Assembly (NCBI RefSeq): GCF_026241135.1
Contig: NZ_JAPFGA010000002.1
Location: forward strand, 124,001 to 188,000
Direction of reading: 5' to 3'
From: Galbibacter kalidii
GTDB lineage: Bacteria > Bacteroidota > Bacteroidia > Flavobacteriales > Flavobacteriaceae
DNA length: 64,000 bases
The stretch's first letter is position 1, and every line of letters begins with the position of its first letter. A program made the position numbers and the translations under genes. The notes beneath the pieces were generated by a model. The model was given only the letters and a program-made list of their open reading frames with translations. It did no database searches and was not told the DNA's origin. Below, piece by piece: positions 37,970 through 46,858 of the stretch.

Positions 37970-40234
37970 TCAATCCAAACGATAACGAACACCCAAAAAA
38001 CCACGGATTCCCTGATTGGGACCATAAACATAGGAAGGGTCGAAGGTAAGGGCGTAAGGATTCTCTTCGGTAGCCATGACATTCCCCTCAGGATCATACT
38101 CTACATTTTTGTCAAACGGATCGTGAGCCCGGGCAATGATAAACGGATTTCCCCTGTTTGGTGTCCAATTCAGCAGGTTTTTTACCCCTCCGTAGATCTC
38201 AAAGCCTTTAAATCCGTCATAAGTAAACTGAATATTTTGAACGCTCCACACCGGCGAATATTCTTTTCTGGGATCAAGATCCCCCAATAATGGCAAACGC
38301 ATCGGACCATACAAATTTCCCGTATAATCAAGATTCAGGTTCCAAGGCATTATTTTATACGAAACTCCCCATGTTCCCGAGAATCGTTCTGTAAGCATTT
38401 GCCGGGTTCTCTCTCCATTTTCTGTTTGTGAAACATCCATCAAAGTAGCACCCAAGGTCATTTTCAATCCGTTGTAAAAAACGATATCTGCATTGGCACT
38501 CACCCCGGTGCTTACTGCATGACCATCCAGGTTGTCATATATAATCTGATTGGGATTAGTATCATAATCAGGCAAAATCATATTGGTAAAATAGGTATAC
38601 CAAACCGACAGATCCAAACCGATAAAATTATCGTTTCCGGTATATATCTTCTTTAAGTAATTGATGTTCACATTATAGGATTGCTCCGGATCCAATTCTT
38701 CTTCAATAATAACGTCGCGTGCTCCGGTCAATGCTGCATGGTCTTCTGTAAACAAATTCACCACACGGAAACCCGTCCCCGCATTCAAGCGTAAAATATC
38801 GTTGTCTGTTACACTCCATTTATAGGCCAAACGAGGCGTAAGAATACTTCCATGTCGTTTATCATAATCATAGCGCAAACCTGCAAGCAAGGTCTGTTTT
38901 TTTGAAAATTTTATTTCATCCTGAACAAAAATTCCAGGAATCGCAGCCTCATCCGGTTTGTTTTCACCATCAGAAGCCGTTGCTGTAGTATTATCGTCAT
39001 AAAAGTTATATCGCAATGCGGCTCCAAACAACAAATTGTGATTGTTCACCTCTTTATCCCATGTGAGTTGTCCAAAAGCAATACGCTGCTGTGCCAAATA
39101 GGGCTCATCTCCATACACCGAATTCTGATCGTGATCTGTATATGAAAAACTGAACAACATTTTCTCTTTAAACGGAAGTTGATAGTTCCCAAAGAATTCC
39201 CAACGCGAGGTGTAAATACTTTCACCGTATATTTCGTCTCCACCACGAAACTCGGGTGTCCATTGCATTTCCCCTCCCCAGCGGTCTTCATAAAAATATC
39301 GCGCTGCCAATGAGAACACCCTGTTTTCTTTCCGTTTAAAATTCCACTTTTGAAAAAGAGAGATTCGGTGTTGTAGCGTCAGGTCTGTAAAATTATCGTT
39401 GTTATTATCGATGGGCTGATCGTAATTAAAATAATTGGCACCAAGTAGAAAAGAAGTCTTTTCTCCGAGCAGCGCTTTATATCCCAGATCAACATTTAAT
39501 TCCCCCCAAGTCGTTCCAAAAGCATCAACCGTTAGTTTTGGAGCATAAAGCGCCTCTTTGGTAATGACATTGATAAGTCCGCCAACAGCCTCACTACCAT
39601 AAAGCGAAGAAGCCGGACCTTTTACGACTTCCAAACGTTCTATCAAGGAATTTGGTATCCCCGAAAGTCCGTAAACTGTTGAAAGTCCACTTACAATAGG
39701 CATTCCGTCTATCAACACCATGGTATAAGGTCCCTCCAAACCGTTAATATGAATATCTCCGGTGTTACATATGTTGCAATTTAGCTGTGGACGTACTCCA
39801 TTTACATTTTGAAGGGCTTCAAACACATTCGCAGTGGGGTTCTTTTTAAAAAAAGCAGGTTTATATACCTCTACCGGTACGGGTGTTTCCATCCTGCTCA
39901 CCGGTTTTAGCGTTCCCGTAATCACTACCTCATCGAGGCTTGAAGCTCTTTTCAGGTTAAATTCCACCGAAGCCGTATTATTCTCAAGTCTTATTTCCTT
40001 TTTTTTAGGAATAAAACCCGTGTACGAGGCCACTACTTCATACACTCCGTTTTCAAGCTTTTCTATTTTAAAGTATCCATTGTCATCTGTTGACGTTCCT
40101 TTGTTTGTTTCTGAAATATACACATTCGCATAAGGCAAAGGTTCTCCATTAGACAAAACCCTCCCTTCAATCTCTTGTCCGAATACCACAATTGACATTA
40201 GCAAAAACAATAATAATGAGTATTTCTTTTTCAT
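37970..40234 (-). CDS. TonB-dependent receptor, probably for a metal
   Basis: A 754-residue outer-membrane receptor. Signal peptide, a carboxypeptidase-D-like beta-sandwich (EIEGRVLSNGEPLPYANVYI), a TonB plug (VFEALQNVNGVRPQLNCNICNTGDIHING) and a C-terminal 22-strand barrel ending in YRLD. A Cys-x-x-Cys in the plug could bind a metal or form a disulfide. It is divergent from a DtxR-type regulator and a ZIP transporter across an 84-base spacer with a perfect palindrome, so its ligand is probably a metal or metal chelate. Confidence 0.9.
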   Translation of the reverse strand: MKKKYSLLLFLLMSIVVFGQEIEGRVLSNGEPLPYANVYISETNKGTSTDDNGYFKIEKLENGVYEVVASYTGFIPKKKEIRLENNTASVEFNLKRASSLDEVVITGTLKPVSRMETPVPVEVYKPAFFKKNPTANVFEALQNVNGVRPQLNCNICNTGDIHINGLEGPYTMVLIDGMPIVSGLSTVYGLSGIPNSLIERLEVVKGPASSLYGSEAVGGLINVITKEALYAPKLTVDAFGTTWGELNVDLGYKALLGEKTSFLLGANYFNYDQPIDNNNDNFTDLTLQHRISLFQKWNFKRKENRVFSLAARYFYEDRWGGEMQWTPEFRGGDEIYGESIYTSRWEFFGNYQLPFKEKMLFSFSYTDHDQNSVYGDEPYLAQQRIAFGQLTWDKEVNNHNLLFGAALRYNFYDDNTTATASDGENKPDEAAIPGIFVQDEIKFSKKQTLLAGLRYDYDKRHGSILTPRLAYKWSVTDNDILRLNAGTGFRVVNLFTEDHAALTGARDVIIEEELDPEQSYNVNINYLKKIYTGNDNFIGLDLSVWYTYFTNMILPDYDTNPNQIIYDNLDGHAVSTGVSANADIVFYNGLKMTLGATLMDVSQTENGERTRQMLTERFSGTWGVSYKIMPWNLNLDYTGNLYGPMRLPLLGDLDPRKEYSPVWSVQNIQFTYDGFKGFEIYGGVKNLLNWTPNRGNPFIIARAHDPFDKNVEYDPEGNVMATEENPYALTFDPSYVYGPNQGIRGFLGVRYRLD

Positions 40235-40251
40235 TAGTCTATATTAAATTT

Positions 40252-40273
40252 ATTTTTAGACAAAGCTAAAAAT
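40252..40273. promoter_or_regulatory. Palindromic operator between the TonB receptor and the DtxR-type gene
   Basis: ATTTTTAG and CTAAAAAT are perfect inverted repeats separated by ACAAAG (22 bases in all). On the minus strand the palindrome contains TAGCTTTG (complement of 40261-40268), a -7 box for the receptor gene. On the plus strand it abuts the -33 element of the dtxR-zip operon. A related imperfect copy (TTTTTGCACAAACTAAAAA) lies at 40297-40315. Likely binding sites for the DtxR-type protein. Confidence 0.65.
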
Positions 40274-40302
40274 TTGTTTTTACATATAAAAATGTATTTT
40301 TG
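40274..40302 (+). promoter_or_regulatory. Promoter of the dtxR-zip operon
   Basis: TTG at 40274-40276, an 18-base spacer and TATTTTTG at 40295-40302. The ATG at 40319 lies about 10 bases after the predicted start site, so the leader is very short. Confidence 0.6.
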
Positions 40303-40318
40303 CACAAACTAAAAACGA

Positions 40319-40972
40319 ATGACTCTTTCTGAAGAAGATTATATAAAAGCCATTTTCCTACTCTCTAAAGATGTGGAAAAAGGCATTTCGACCAACGCCA
40401 TTGCTATGCAAATGGACACCAAAGCATCCTCGGTTACTGATATGATTAAAAAACTAGCCGACAAAGGATTAGTTCACTACAAAAAGTATCAAGGCGTTCG
40501 TCTGGCAGAAAAAGGGAGGACTTATGCAGCCAAAATTGTGAGAAAGCATCGTCTTTGGGAGTTTTTTTTAGTTGAAAAGCTCAATTTTACATGGGATGAG
40601 GTTCACGATATTGCAGAAGAACTGGAACACATCAAAAGCGAGCAGCTGATCGAAAAGCTAGATGCCTTCCTTGATTTTCCGCGGGTGGATCCGCATGGAG
40701 ATCCTATTCCGGATAAAGATGGGAATATTGCCAAGGTCGATAAGGTATTGTTGTCATCAGCAAAAAAAGGGGAACGCGGTATTGTTGTAGGGGTCAAAGA
40801 TTCTTCTTCAGAATTCCTGAGGTATTTGGACAAACTGAAAATCGCCTTAGGAAAAGAAATCACCATTTTAAACAAAGAACCTTTTGACAATTCGGTTTTG
40901 ATCGAACTCGACTCACATAAAATCAGTATTTCAGCCTTAACGGCCAATAATATTTATCTAAAAACCATATAA
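40319..40972 (+). CDS. DtxR/MntR-family metal-dependent regulator
   Basis: A 217-residue regulator. N-terminal winged helix: SEEDYIKAIFLLSKD, GISTNAIAMQMDTKASSVTDMIKKL, LVHYKKYQGVRLAEKG. The dimerisation and metal-binding domain follows (VRKHRLWEFFLVEKLNF, DEVHDIAEELEHIKSEQL) with the conserved His and Glu residues, and a C-terminal FeoA/SH3-like domain (KGERGIVVGVKD). It should bind the palindrome at 40252 when loaded with Mn or Fe. Stop is 3 bases before the ZIP start. Confidence 0.92.
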   Translation: MTLSEEDYIKAIFLLSKDVEKGISTNAIAMQMDTKASSVTDMIKKLADKGLVHYKKYQGVRLAEKGRTYAAKIVRKHRLWEFFLVEKLNFTWDEVHDIAEELEHIKSEQLIEKLDAFLDFPRVDPHGDPIPDKDGNIAKVDKVLLSSAKKGERGIVVGVKDSSSEFLRYLDKLKIALGKEITILNKEPFDNSVLIELDSHKISISALTANNIYLKTI

Positions 40973-40975
40973 CAG

Positions 40976-41800
40976 ATGTTTGAAACAATCATAGAATTCT
41001 TTGAGGGGATAGACCCTGTCCTGGGCGCACTGATTGCGACCATTTTTACTTGGCTGCTCACCGCTCTGGGAGCCGCTTTTGTTTTCTTTTTTAAACAAAT
41101 GAAGCGTAGCGCTCTCGATGGGATGCTAGGCTTTACCGGAGGTGTGATGATAGCAGCCAGTTTCTGGAGCTTACTCGCTCCCGCTATTGAAATGAGTGAA
41201 GGTGAAGGCTTTGAAAAAGTGCTTCCGGCAGCTGTTGGCTTCGGACTCGGAGCGCTTTTCCTCTTTGGATTGGACAAAATTTTACCGCATCTGCACATCA
41301 ATTTTAAAGCGAGTGAAACTGAAGGTATAGAGACCAATTGGCATAAAACCATCTTGTTGGTGCTCGCCATTACCCTCCACAATATTCCCGAAGGATTGGC
41401 AGTAGGGGTGCTTTTTGGCGGTGTTGCTGCCGGAGTACCTGAAGCTACCATTTCCGGTGCCGTTGTTTTGGCCATAGGGATCGGGATTCAAAATTTCCCG
41501 GAAGGTATTGCCGTTGCCATGCCATTACGCCGACAAGGAGCTAGTAGAAGGAAAAGCTTTAACTACGGACAATTATCTGCTATCGTAGAACCCGTTGCAG
41601 GTGTTATCGGAGCCTTGGCTGTGAGTTTCTTTACGCCTATTTTACCTTACGCCCTGGCTTTTGCCGCCGGCGCCATGGTCTTTGTAGTCGTGGAGGAAGT
41701 AATTCCCGAAACGCAACAGGATAAATATACCGATATTGCCACCCTTGGTTTTATGGGCGGATTTTTGATTATGATGACATTGGATGTGGCTTTGGGTTAA
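40976..41800 (+). CDS. ZIP-family metal transporter
   Basis: A 274-residue inner-membrane transporter with about eight hydrophobic segments. The ZIP signature is visible in segments 4 and 5: LAITLHNIPEGLAVGVLFGG and GIGIQNFPEGIAVAMPL, whose His, Asn and Glu residues form the binuclear metal site. It imports divalent metal (Zn, Mn or Fe) and completes the outer-to-inner membrane route begun by the TonB receptor. Confidence 0.92.
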   Translation: MFETIIEFFEGIDPVLGALIATIFTWLLTALGAAFVFFFKQMKRSALDGMLGFTGGVMIAASFWSLLAPAIEMSEGEGFEKVLPAAVGFGLGALFLFGLDKILPHLHINFKASETEGIETNWHKTILLVLAITLHNIPEGLAVGVLFGGVAAGVPEATISGAVVLAIGIGIQNFPEGIAVAMPLRRQGASRRKSFNYGQLSAIVEPVAGVIGALAVSFFTPILPYALAFAAGAMVFVVVEEVIPETQQDKYTDIATLGFMGGFLIMMTLDVALG

Positions 41801-41812
41801 TGTCCCTCCTTT

Positions 41813-41834
41813 CCTCCCGCCTTAGGCGGAGGGG
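41813..41834. repeat. GC-rich palindrome
   Basis: CCGCC TTA GGCGG at the centre with further partial pairing. It resembles the short GC-rich intergenic palindromes scattered through flavobacterial genomes and may terminate transcription from either side. Confidence 0.5.
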
Positions 41835-41847
41835 AGTTCTCTATTCT

Positions 41848-42294
41848 TTAATTGGTAGCGGAAGTATGATCACTAATGATAAGCCATTTATCATCAAATT
41901 TTCGCCATATCAGGGTAAAATATCCGTTGAGGTCGCCAATACTGCGCTTTAGGTGAAAAGAACCTATGATTTGAGCAACTCCTTCTTTTACTTGTTGTAG
42001 TTTAATCACTTTAAAGGTCAGTTTTCCCATGGCGGTGGTATCGGGATACCCTTTTAAATAGCGCTCTTTTGTAGCTTCCCAACCAAAAACAGCTCCGGAG
42101 GAACCTACAAAAGCCAAATCTTCAGATTTCCAATAGCCTTCCATAAACGCAGGGATATCACCGCGATTCCACGCTGATTCCTGTTCGTTGAACACCTTCA
42201 AAATAGCCGATCGATCGGCTGGAGAAATTTGTTCCTGTGCAAAGGACAGGTTTATATTCAGTAATAAAAAAACAGCGAGGAAGAATGGTTTCAT
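41848..42294 (-). CDS. Secreted DUF4440/SnoaL-like protein
   Basis: A 148-residue protein with a signal peptide (LAVFLLLNINLSFAQ). The mature part is an NTF2-like cone: ILKVFNEQESAWNRGDIPAFMEGYW, LAFVGSSGAVFGWEATKERYLKGYP, GSFHLKRSIGDLNGYFTLIWRK, FDDKWLIISDHTSA. This is the DUF4440/SnoaL pattern. Ligand and role are unknown. Confidence 0.85.
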   Translation of the reverse strand: MKPFFLAVFLLLNINLSFAQEQISPADRSAILKVFNEQESAWNRGDIPAFMEGYWKSEDLAFVGSSGAVFGWEATKERYLKGYPDTTAMGKLTFKVIKLQQVKEGVAQIIGSFHLKRSIGDLNGYFTLIWRKFDDKWLIISDHTSATN

Positions 42295-42400
42295 TGTTAG
42301 ATAGTTTTAAATGATGGTTCCAAGGTAATTAATTAAAACATAAGTTTTTGTAATGTTGAATAAACTATGAAATTACATTAAAAACTCGTATAATTACTAT

Positions 42401-43159
42401 ATGAAATCAGAAATAATAAAATCACTTTCCAATAGTTTTGAAGACCACTCTCAAACAACCGAAAATGGAATCGAATTTTGGTTTGCCAGGGATGTTCAGC
42501 ATTTACTTGGATATTCAGAATGGAGGAACTTTCAAAAAGTAATTGTTAAAGCAAAAACTTCTTGTGAAGCTACCGGAAATGAAATTTTGGACCATTTTGT
42601 TGACGTCAACAAAATGGTTAAACTAGGTTCTGGGAGTAAAAGGGAAATTGACGATATAATGCTTACCCGATATGCCTGCTATCTAATAGCCCAAAATGGA
42701 GACCCTAGAAAAGAACAAATTGCTTTTGCCCAAAATTATTTTGCAATTCAAACCAGGAAATTTGAGGTAATCGAAAAAAGAATAAAAGACTGGGAAAGGT
42801 TACAAGCTAGACAAAAATTAACGCTTTCAGAAAAAGAATTAGCCACTGAAAGACAGATTTCAACTGAACACATAACAAATAACCGTGGAGTTAGAAGTAT
42901 TTTACTGAAAAGAGGGATCAAACCGGAAGAACTACCCCCTGAAGAAGATGTTAAAAAACTTGAGCGCAGGGTAAATTCTGAATCTAAAAAGCTTGGAAAA
43001 AATCCTGATAAAGTATTATTTATAACAACTAGTATTTCTATGGATTTGTTTTGTCATAAAAACACTAATCAATCAAATCCAAAGAACGCTCCATCGTGGA
43101 TAAGTGTGGCCATTCCTGAGCTTGCGCTTCTTTATAAACCGCTATTAATCGGGGCTTGA
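42401..43159 (+). CDS. dinD: DinD-like DNA-damage-inducible protein
   Basis: A 252-residue protein with an N-terminal BRO/Ant-type domain (FWFARDVQHLLGYSEWRNF; LTRYACYLIAQNGDPRKEQIAFAQNYFAIQTR) and the DinD-specific region (NNRGVRSILLKRGIKPEELPPEEDVKKLERR). E. coli DinD inhibits RecA filament activity; a similar role is possible. The last ~31 codons overlap the convergent DUF6155 gene and do not resemble the family, so the natural C-terminus may have been lost or replaced. Confidence 0.8.
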   Translation: MKSEIIKSLSNSFEDHSQTTENGIEFWFARDVQHLLGYSEWRNFQKVIVKAKTSCEATGNEILDHFVDVNKMVKLGSGSKREIDDIMLTRYACYLIAQNGDPRKEQIAFAQNYFAIQTRKFEVIEKRIKDWERLQARQKLTLSEKELATERQISTEHITNNRGVRSILLKRGIKPEELPPEEDVKKLERRVNSESKKLGKNPDKVLFITTSISMDLFCHKNTNQSNPKNAPSWISVAIPELALLYKPLLIGA

Positions 43160-43577
43160 ATTGGTCTAAAAGTCCGTGTACCATAGTAAATTTAACCGCT
43201 TCATCAAAAGATTTGACCATACTTTTATAGAAAGCTTCTTGCTTCAATGCTTTTTCTTTATTGAAGGTTTGTGCTATTTCCAAATTAAACCACATCACAT
43301 CAGCAATCAAAACCGGATTGACGCCCAGGGTGATAAAATGCTTGATATATTTTTGAGCCACAGAGCGTCGGGCTCTGGGTTTTCTTCTTTTTACAGGAAA
43401 GTATTCGTTGGCAATTTTGGCTTTACACTCATCTATGAGCTTGTCTTCTTTCGGATTAAAAACAAAATCATAATAGACTTTTACTTCTTTAAAACGACCA
43501 TATAGCTCAAGAACTTGCTCTTCGAGCTCTTTTTTCTTTAAGGATTTAAGGTATTTCTTTAGATCGCGTTTGGACAT
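43065..43577 (-). CDS. DUF6155 family protein
   Basis: A 170-residue basic helical protein (MSKRDLKKYLKSLKKKELEEQVLELY at the N-terminus) matching a Bacteroidota family of unknown function. It has no signal peptide. It ends antisense to the last 95 bases of dinD and starts 6 bases from the end of the FeoB-associated gene, so it is probably the last gene of the feo transcript. Confidence 0.8.
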   Translation of the reverse strand: MSKRDLKKYLKSLKKKELEEQVLELYGRFKEVKVYYDFVFNPKEDKLIDECKAKIANEYFPVKRRKPRARRSVAQKYIKHFITLGVNPVLIADVMWFNLEIAQTFNKEKALKQEAFYKSMVKSFDEAVKFTMVHGLLDQFKPRLIAVYKEAQAQEWPHLSTMERSLDLID

Positions 43578-43583
43578 ATCGGA

Positions 43584-43733
43584 TTAATGACAGTTACAAT
43601 CATCGCTTCCACAAGCACTGTCGTTTTTCTTTCCGCCTAAAAAATAAAGCGCTTTCGGGAAAAAGAACTTGCAGATTAAATAAGCAACTGCCAAAAAAAG
43701 AATGATATAAACTAATATATTTTGGAGATCCAT
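43584..43733 (-). CDS. FeoB-associated Cys-rich membrane protein
   Basis: A 49-residue protein found by translating the gap after feoB. One hydrophobic segment (NILVYIILFLAVAYLICKFFF) is followed by a short tail with the Cys-rich end ACGSDDCNCH. This is the small partner that often follows feoB in Bacteroidota. The Cys cluster may handle ferrous iron at the membrane. Start codon at 43731-43733, 11 bases after the feoB stop. Confidence 0.9.
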   Translation of the reverse strand: MDLQNILVYIILFLAVAYLICKFFFPKALYFLGGKKNDSACGSDDCNCH

Positions 43734-43744
43734 TTTAGATTTTC

Positions 43745-45844
43745 TTATTTAATTATTTGATACGCAATGAAAGCTACAAGATACGCAAATCCGGTCATAA
43801 ATACTAATTGCATTATAGGCCACTTCCAGGTATTGGTTTCCCGTTTTACAATAGCCAAGGTACTCATACACTGCATCGCAAAGGCATAAAACAACAATAA
43901 AGAAATCCCTGAAGCCAGATCGAACAGTGGACCGCCCGTAATCGGGTTTACTTCTGCTGCCATTCTGTTTTTTATGGTTTCTTCTTCATCACTACCAACA
44001 CTATAAATGGTAGCCAAAGTCCCCACGAACACCTCACGTGCAGCAAAAGAACTTATAACCGCAATACCTATTTTCCAATCATATCCTAAAGGCAATATTA
44101 CTGGTTCTATAACTTTTCCGGCAATACCTATATAAGAATTCCGCAGTTTGTATGAGGTGATTTTAGTTGAAAGCTCCTCTTCGGAAAGGCTTTGTGAAGC
44201 CGTTTGGGCAGTAATGACCTCTTCTGCATTATCATACCTGTCCGACGGGCCATTGGAAGCCAAAAACCACAAAATAATCGATATTGCCATAATGATCTTA
44301 CCGGCGCCAAAAACAAAGCTTTTGGTTTTTTCTATAACGGTAATCAACACATTTTTGAACAATGGCACCTTATAATTGGGCATTTCCATCACAAAAAATG
44401 TCCGACTCTTTATTTTCAGAACCTTATTGAGCATCCATGCAGAAGACACTGCCACACCAAAGCCCAGCAAATACAATAACATTAGGGTAATCCCTTGTAT
44501 GCTCATCCCCATAAAACGATTATCGGGAATCACCAGGGCAATGATGATAAGATATACAGGAAGACGTGCCGAACAGGTCGTAAATGGCGTTACCAAAATG
44601 GTGATCAAACGCTCTTTCCAGTTTTCAATATTTCGGGTGGCCATTACCGCCGGAATAGCACAGGCTGTCCCCGAAATCAAAGGTACAACACTCTTTCCGC
44701 TCAATCCAAAACGGCGCATGATGCGATCCATCAAAAATACTACACGGCTCATGTAACCGGACTCTTCCAAAATGGAAATAAACAAGAACAAAAAGGCGAT
44801 CTGCGGAATAAAAATCACGATTCCTCCCAAGCCCGGAATAATTCCCTCAGAAATAAGATTGGAAAGTGCTCCTTGAGGTAAGGTGTTTTTTGTCCATTCA
44901 CTTAGCGATGCAAAAGAACTATCAATAAAATCCATTGGATAGCTGCTCCAGTCGTATATCGCCTGAAAAATAACGAGTAAAATGGCAAAAAAGATCACAT
45001 AGCCCCACACTTTATGGGTCAAAATCCGGTCGAAAGAAGCCCGGAATCCTTTTGCTGCATTAGCATCAACTTTATACCCTTCTTTTAAAACCCCATTGAT
45101 AAACTGATAGCGCAAGACCGTTTCCTTATGCTGCATCCTTTTCAGTTCTGACTTAGGTTTTGTTGAAAAAGCCGAAGTGTCCTTAATCAGCGAACGGTCG
45201 AGACTCACAAAATTGGCATCTTGGGTGATCACCAGCCACAATTTATAAATATCCTGCTGCGGAAAAGCACTTTTTAATCCGTCAAAATATTCAGGGTCTA
45301 CTAGAGTCGTATCCACGCAAGGTATAGTAGAAATGCTCCTATAATCAGCTATCAGTGCTTTAATTCTGTCAATTCCGGTTTTCTTTCTGGTACTTACAAC
45401 AGCCACTTTTGTATGAAGGCGCTCTTCAAGGATCTTCTCATCGAGAACAATCCCTTTACGCTCCATTCTATCAGCCATATTAATCACCAAAATGGTCGGT
45501 ATTTTTAAATCCTTTATTTGTGTGAACAGAAGCAGATTCCTTTTCAGATTCTCTACATCGGTAACGATAATGGCCACATCGGGAAAGTCTTTGTCGTTTT
45601 TGTTCAACAGGAGTTCAATAACCATATTTTCATCCAGGGAAGTTGCATTAAGGCTATAGGTTCCCGGCAAGTCCAGAATATGTGCTTTAACCCCTCGGGG
45701 CAATTTACAAACCCCTTCTTTTTTCTCGACCGTGATCCCGGGATAGTTCCCTACCTTTTGGTTGAGTCCCGTTAATTGGTTAAAAACCGAAGTCTTTCCT
45801 GTGTTGGGATTTCCTATGAGGGCTACATTGATCTGCTTACTCAT
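43745..45844 (-). CDS. feoB: Ferrous iron transporter B
   Basis: A 699-residue inner-membrane Fe(II) importer. N-terminal G domain: G1 GNPNTGKTSVFNQLTG, switch region NYPGITVEKKEG, G3 DLPGTYS, G4 NMADRM. The membrane part has the family's paired gates (LIPGLGGIVIFIPQIAFLFLF; AFAAREVFVGTLATIYSVG) with conserved Cys-containing segment LISGTACAIPAVM. It overlaps feoA by 8 bases. Confidence 0.96.
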   Translation of the reverse strand: MSKQINVALIGNPNTGKTSVFNQLTGLNQKVGNYPGITVEKKEGVCKLPRGVKAHILDLPGTYSLNATSLDENMVIELLLNKNDKDFPDVAIIVTDVENLKRNLLLFTQIKDLKIPTILVINMADRMERKGIVLDEKILEERLHTKVAVVSTRKKTGIDRIKALIADYRSISTIPCVDTTLVDPEYFDGLKSAFPQQDIYKLWLVITQDANFVSLDRSLIKDTSAFSTKPKSELKRMQHKETVLRYQFINGVLKEGYKVDANAAKGFRASFDRILTHKVWGYVIFFAILLVIFQAIYDWSSYPMDFIDSSFASLSEWTKNTLPQGALSNLISEGIIPGLGGIVIFIPQIAFLFLFISILEESGYMSRVVFLMDRIMRRFGLSGKSVVPLISGTACAIPAVMATRNIENWKERLITILVTPFTTCSARLPVYLIIIALVIPDNRFMGMSIQGITLMLLYLLGFGVAVSSAWMLNKVLKIKSRTFFVMEMPNYKVPLFKNVLITVIEKTKSFVFGAGKIIMAISIILWFLASNGPSDRYDNAEEVITAQTASQSLSEEELSTKITSYKLRNSYIGIAGKVIEPVILPLGYDWKIGIAVISSFAAREVFVGTLATIYSVGSDEEETIKNRMAAEVNPITGGPLFDLASGISLLLFYAFAMQCMSTLAIVKRETNTWKWPIMQLVFMTGFAYLVAFIAYQIIK

Positions 45845-46085
45845 ACGGCTTATTTTCTGCTAAGACGTCTATTTCAATTTGAAGTGCTGTTGCCCTGCGG
45901 ATGGCCAAAAACGAACCGTTGATATTCAAATACAACGGATCTTTAAACGGTGCGATCTGCAATAATTCAACTTCATTCCCCGGCAAACATCCCATTTCCA
46001 GAAGTTTAATGGGAATGATGTCTGTAGAAAATTCTTTTATAATGGCGCGTTCTCCGCGTTTTAAATGTGCAATTGTCAACTTCAA
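45837..46085 (-). CDS. feoA: Ferrous iron transport protein A
   Basis: An 82-residue SH3-like cytosolic protein (LKRGERAIIKEF; LLEMGCLPGNEVELLQIAPFKDPLYLNI; LAIRRATALQIEI) that supports FeoB. First gene of the feo transcript. Confidence 0.94.
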   Translation of the reverse strand: MKLTIAHLKRGERAIIKEFSTDIIPIKLLEMGCLPGNEVELLQIAPFKDPLYLNINGSFLAIRRATALQIEIDVLAENKPYE

Positions 46086-46112
46086 ACCTTATTTAGATTC
46101 ATTTTAAGTAAG

Positions 46113-46120
46113 CAAAAGTA
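46113..46120 (-). promoter_or_regulatory. -7 element of feoA
   Basis: On the minus strand TACTTTTG, matching TAnnTTTG, 28 bases before the feoA ATG. I see no clear -33 element and no perfect Fur- or DtxR-like palindrome around it. Confidence 0.45.
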
Positions 46121-46177
46121 AGATAAAAATTAGGTTTGATGAAATTATTTGGTGATATAAAAAGGAACAATGTTCAC

Positions 46178-46858
46178 TTATTGGTATTCAGTCTTAAGCA
46201 CCTGGATGTCATGCAAGAGTTTTTCCATGTCTTCTTCCTTAGTGCCGTCATAAAATCCGCGAATGCGTTTTTTCTTATCGACAAGAATGAAATTTTCGGT
46301 ATGGATCATATCAAACGGTCCGCCATCACCTATGGTTTTTACAGCCATATAACTTTTTCTAGCCAGCTCGTAGATTTGCTTTTTATCGCCTGTCACCATA
46401 TTCCATTTACTGTCGATCACTCCTTTTTCAAGCGCGTACTCCTTGAGTCTTGGCACCGAATCGATCTCCGGAGTGACCGAATGTGAAAGGAACATCACTT
46501 CCTGATCGTCCTTTAACTTTTCCTGCAAACGTACCATATTGTCTGTCATAATCGGACAAATGGACAGGCAGGTGGTAAAGAAAAAATCGGCTACATAAAT
46601 CTTATCCTCATAATTGCTTTCAGTAATCGTATCCCCATTTTGATTGACCAACTCAAACGGTGAAATGGTGTGGTATTTCCTCACATACTGAATGCTATTG
46701 TCCACCAATTCGGGATTAACCATGGCGGGTTCATAAACAGTCAAACGCTCTTTTGGTTTCAGCACCTGATAGATCAAACTGATAATGATGACCGACAGCA
46801 CAAAAAGCGTAATAAAGAGGTATTTGAATTTACTGAAAAAACGAAGCATGGAAAACAT
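46178..46858 (-). CDS. SCO1/SenC-family copper chaperone
   Basis: A 226-residue membrane-anchored thioredoxin-fold protein. One N-terminal membrane helix (LFITLFVLSVIIISLIY), then the copper-binding motif FFTTCLSICPIM (CxxxC), VMFLSHSVTPEID and the conserved His in MIHTENFILVDKK. SCO proteins deliver copper to cytochrome oxidase. Two ATG codons (46858 and 46849) are possible starts. The gene is separate from feo. Confidence 0.93.
   Translation of the reverse strand: MFSMLRFFSKFKYLFITLFVLSVIIISLIYQVLKPKERLTVYEPAMVNPELVDNSIQYVRKYHTISPFELVNQNGDTITESNYEDKIYVADFFFTTCLSICPIMTDNMVRLQEKLKDDQEVMFLSHSVTPEIDSVPRLKEYALEKGVIDSKWNMVTGDKKQIYELARKSYMAVKTIGDGGPFDMIHTENFILVDKKKRIRGFYDGTKEEDMEKLLHDIQVLKTEYQ

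Noticed and set aside
45500-45780. Open frames on the strand opposite feoB, thiC and the RND pump
   Set aside because: They are shadows of well-supported genes and have no family resemblance or promoter.
46081-46140. Fur or DtxR box upstream of feoA
   Set aside because: Only loose AT-rich symmetry is visible; no palindrome comparable to the one at 40252-40273.
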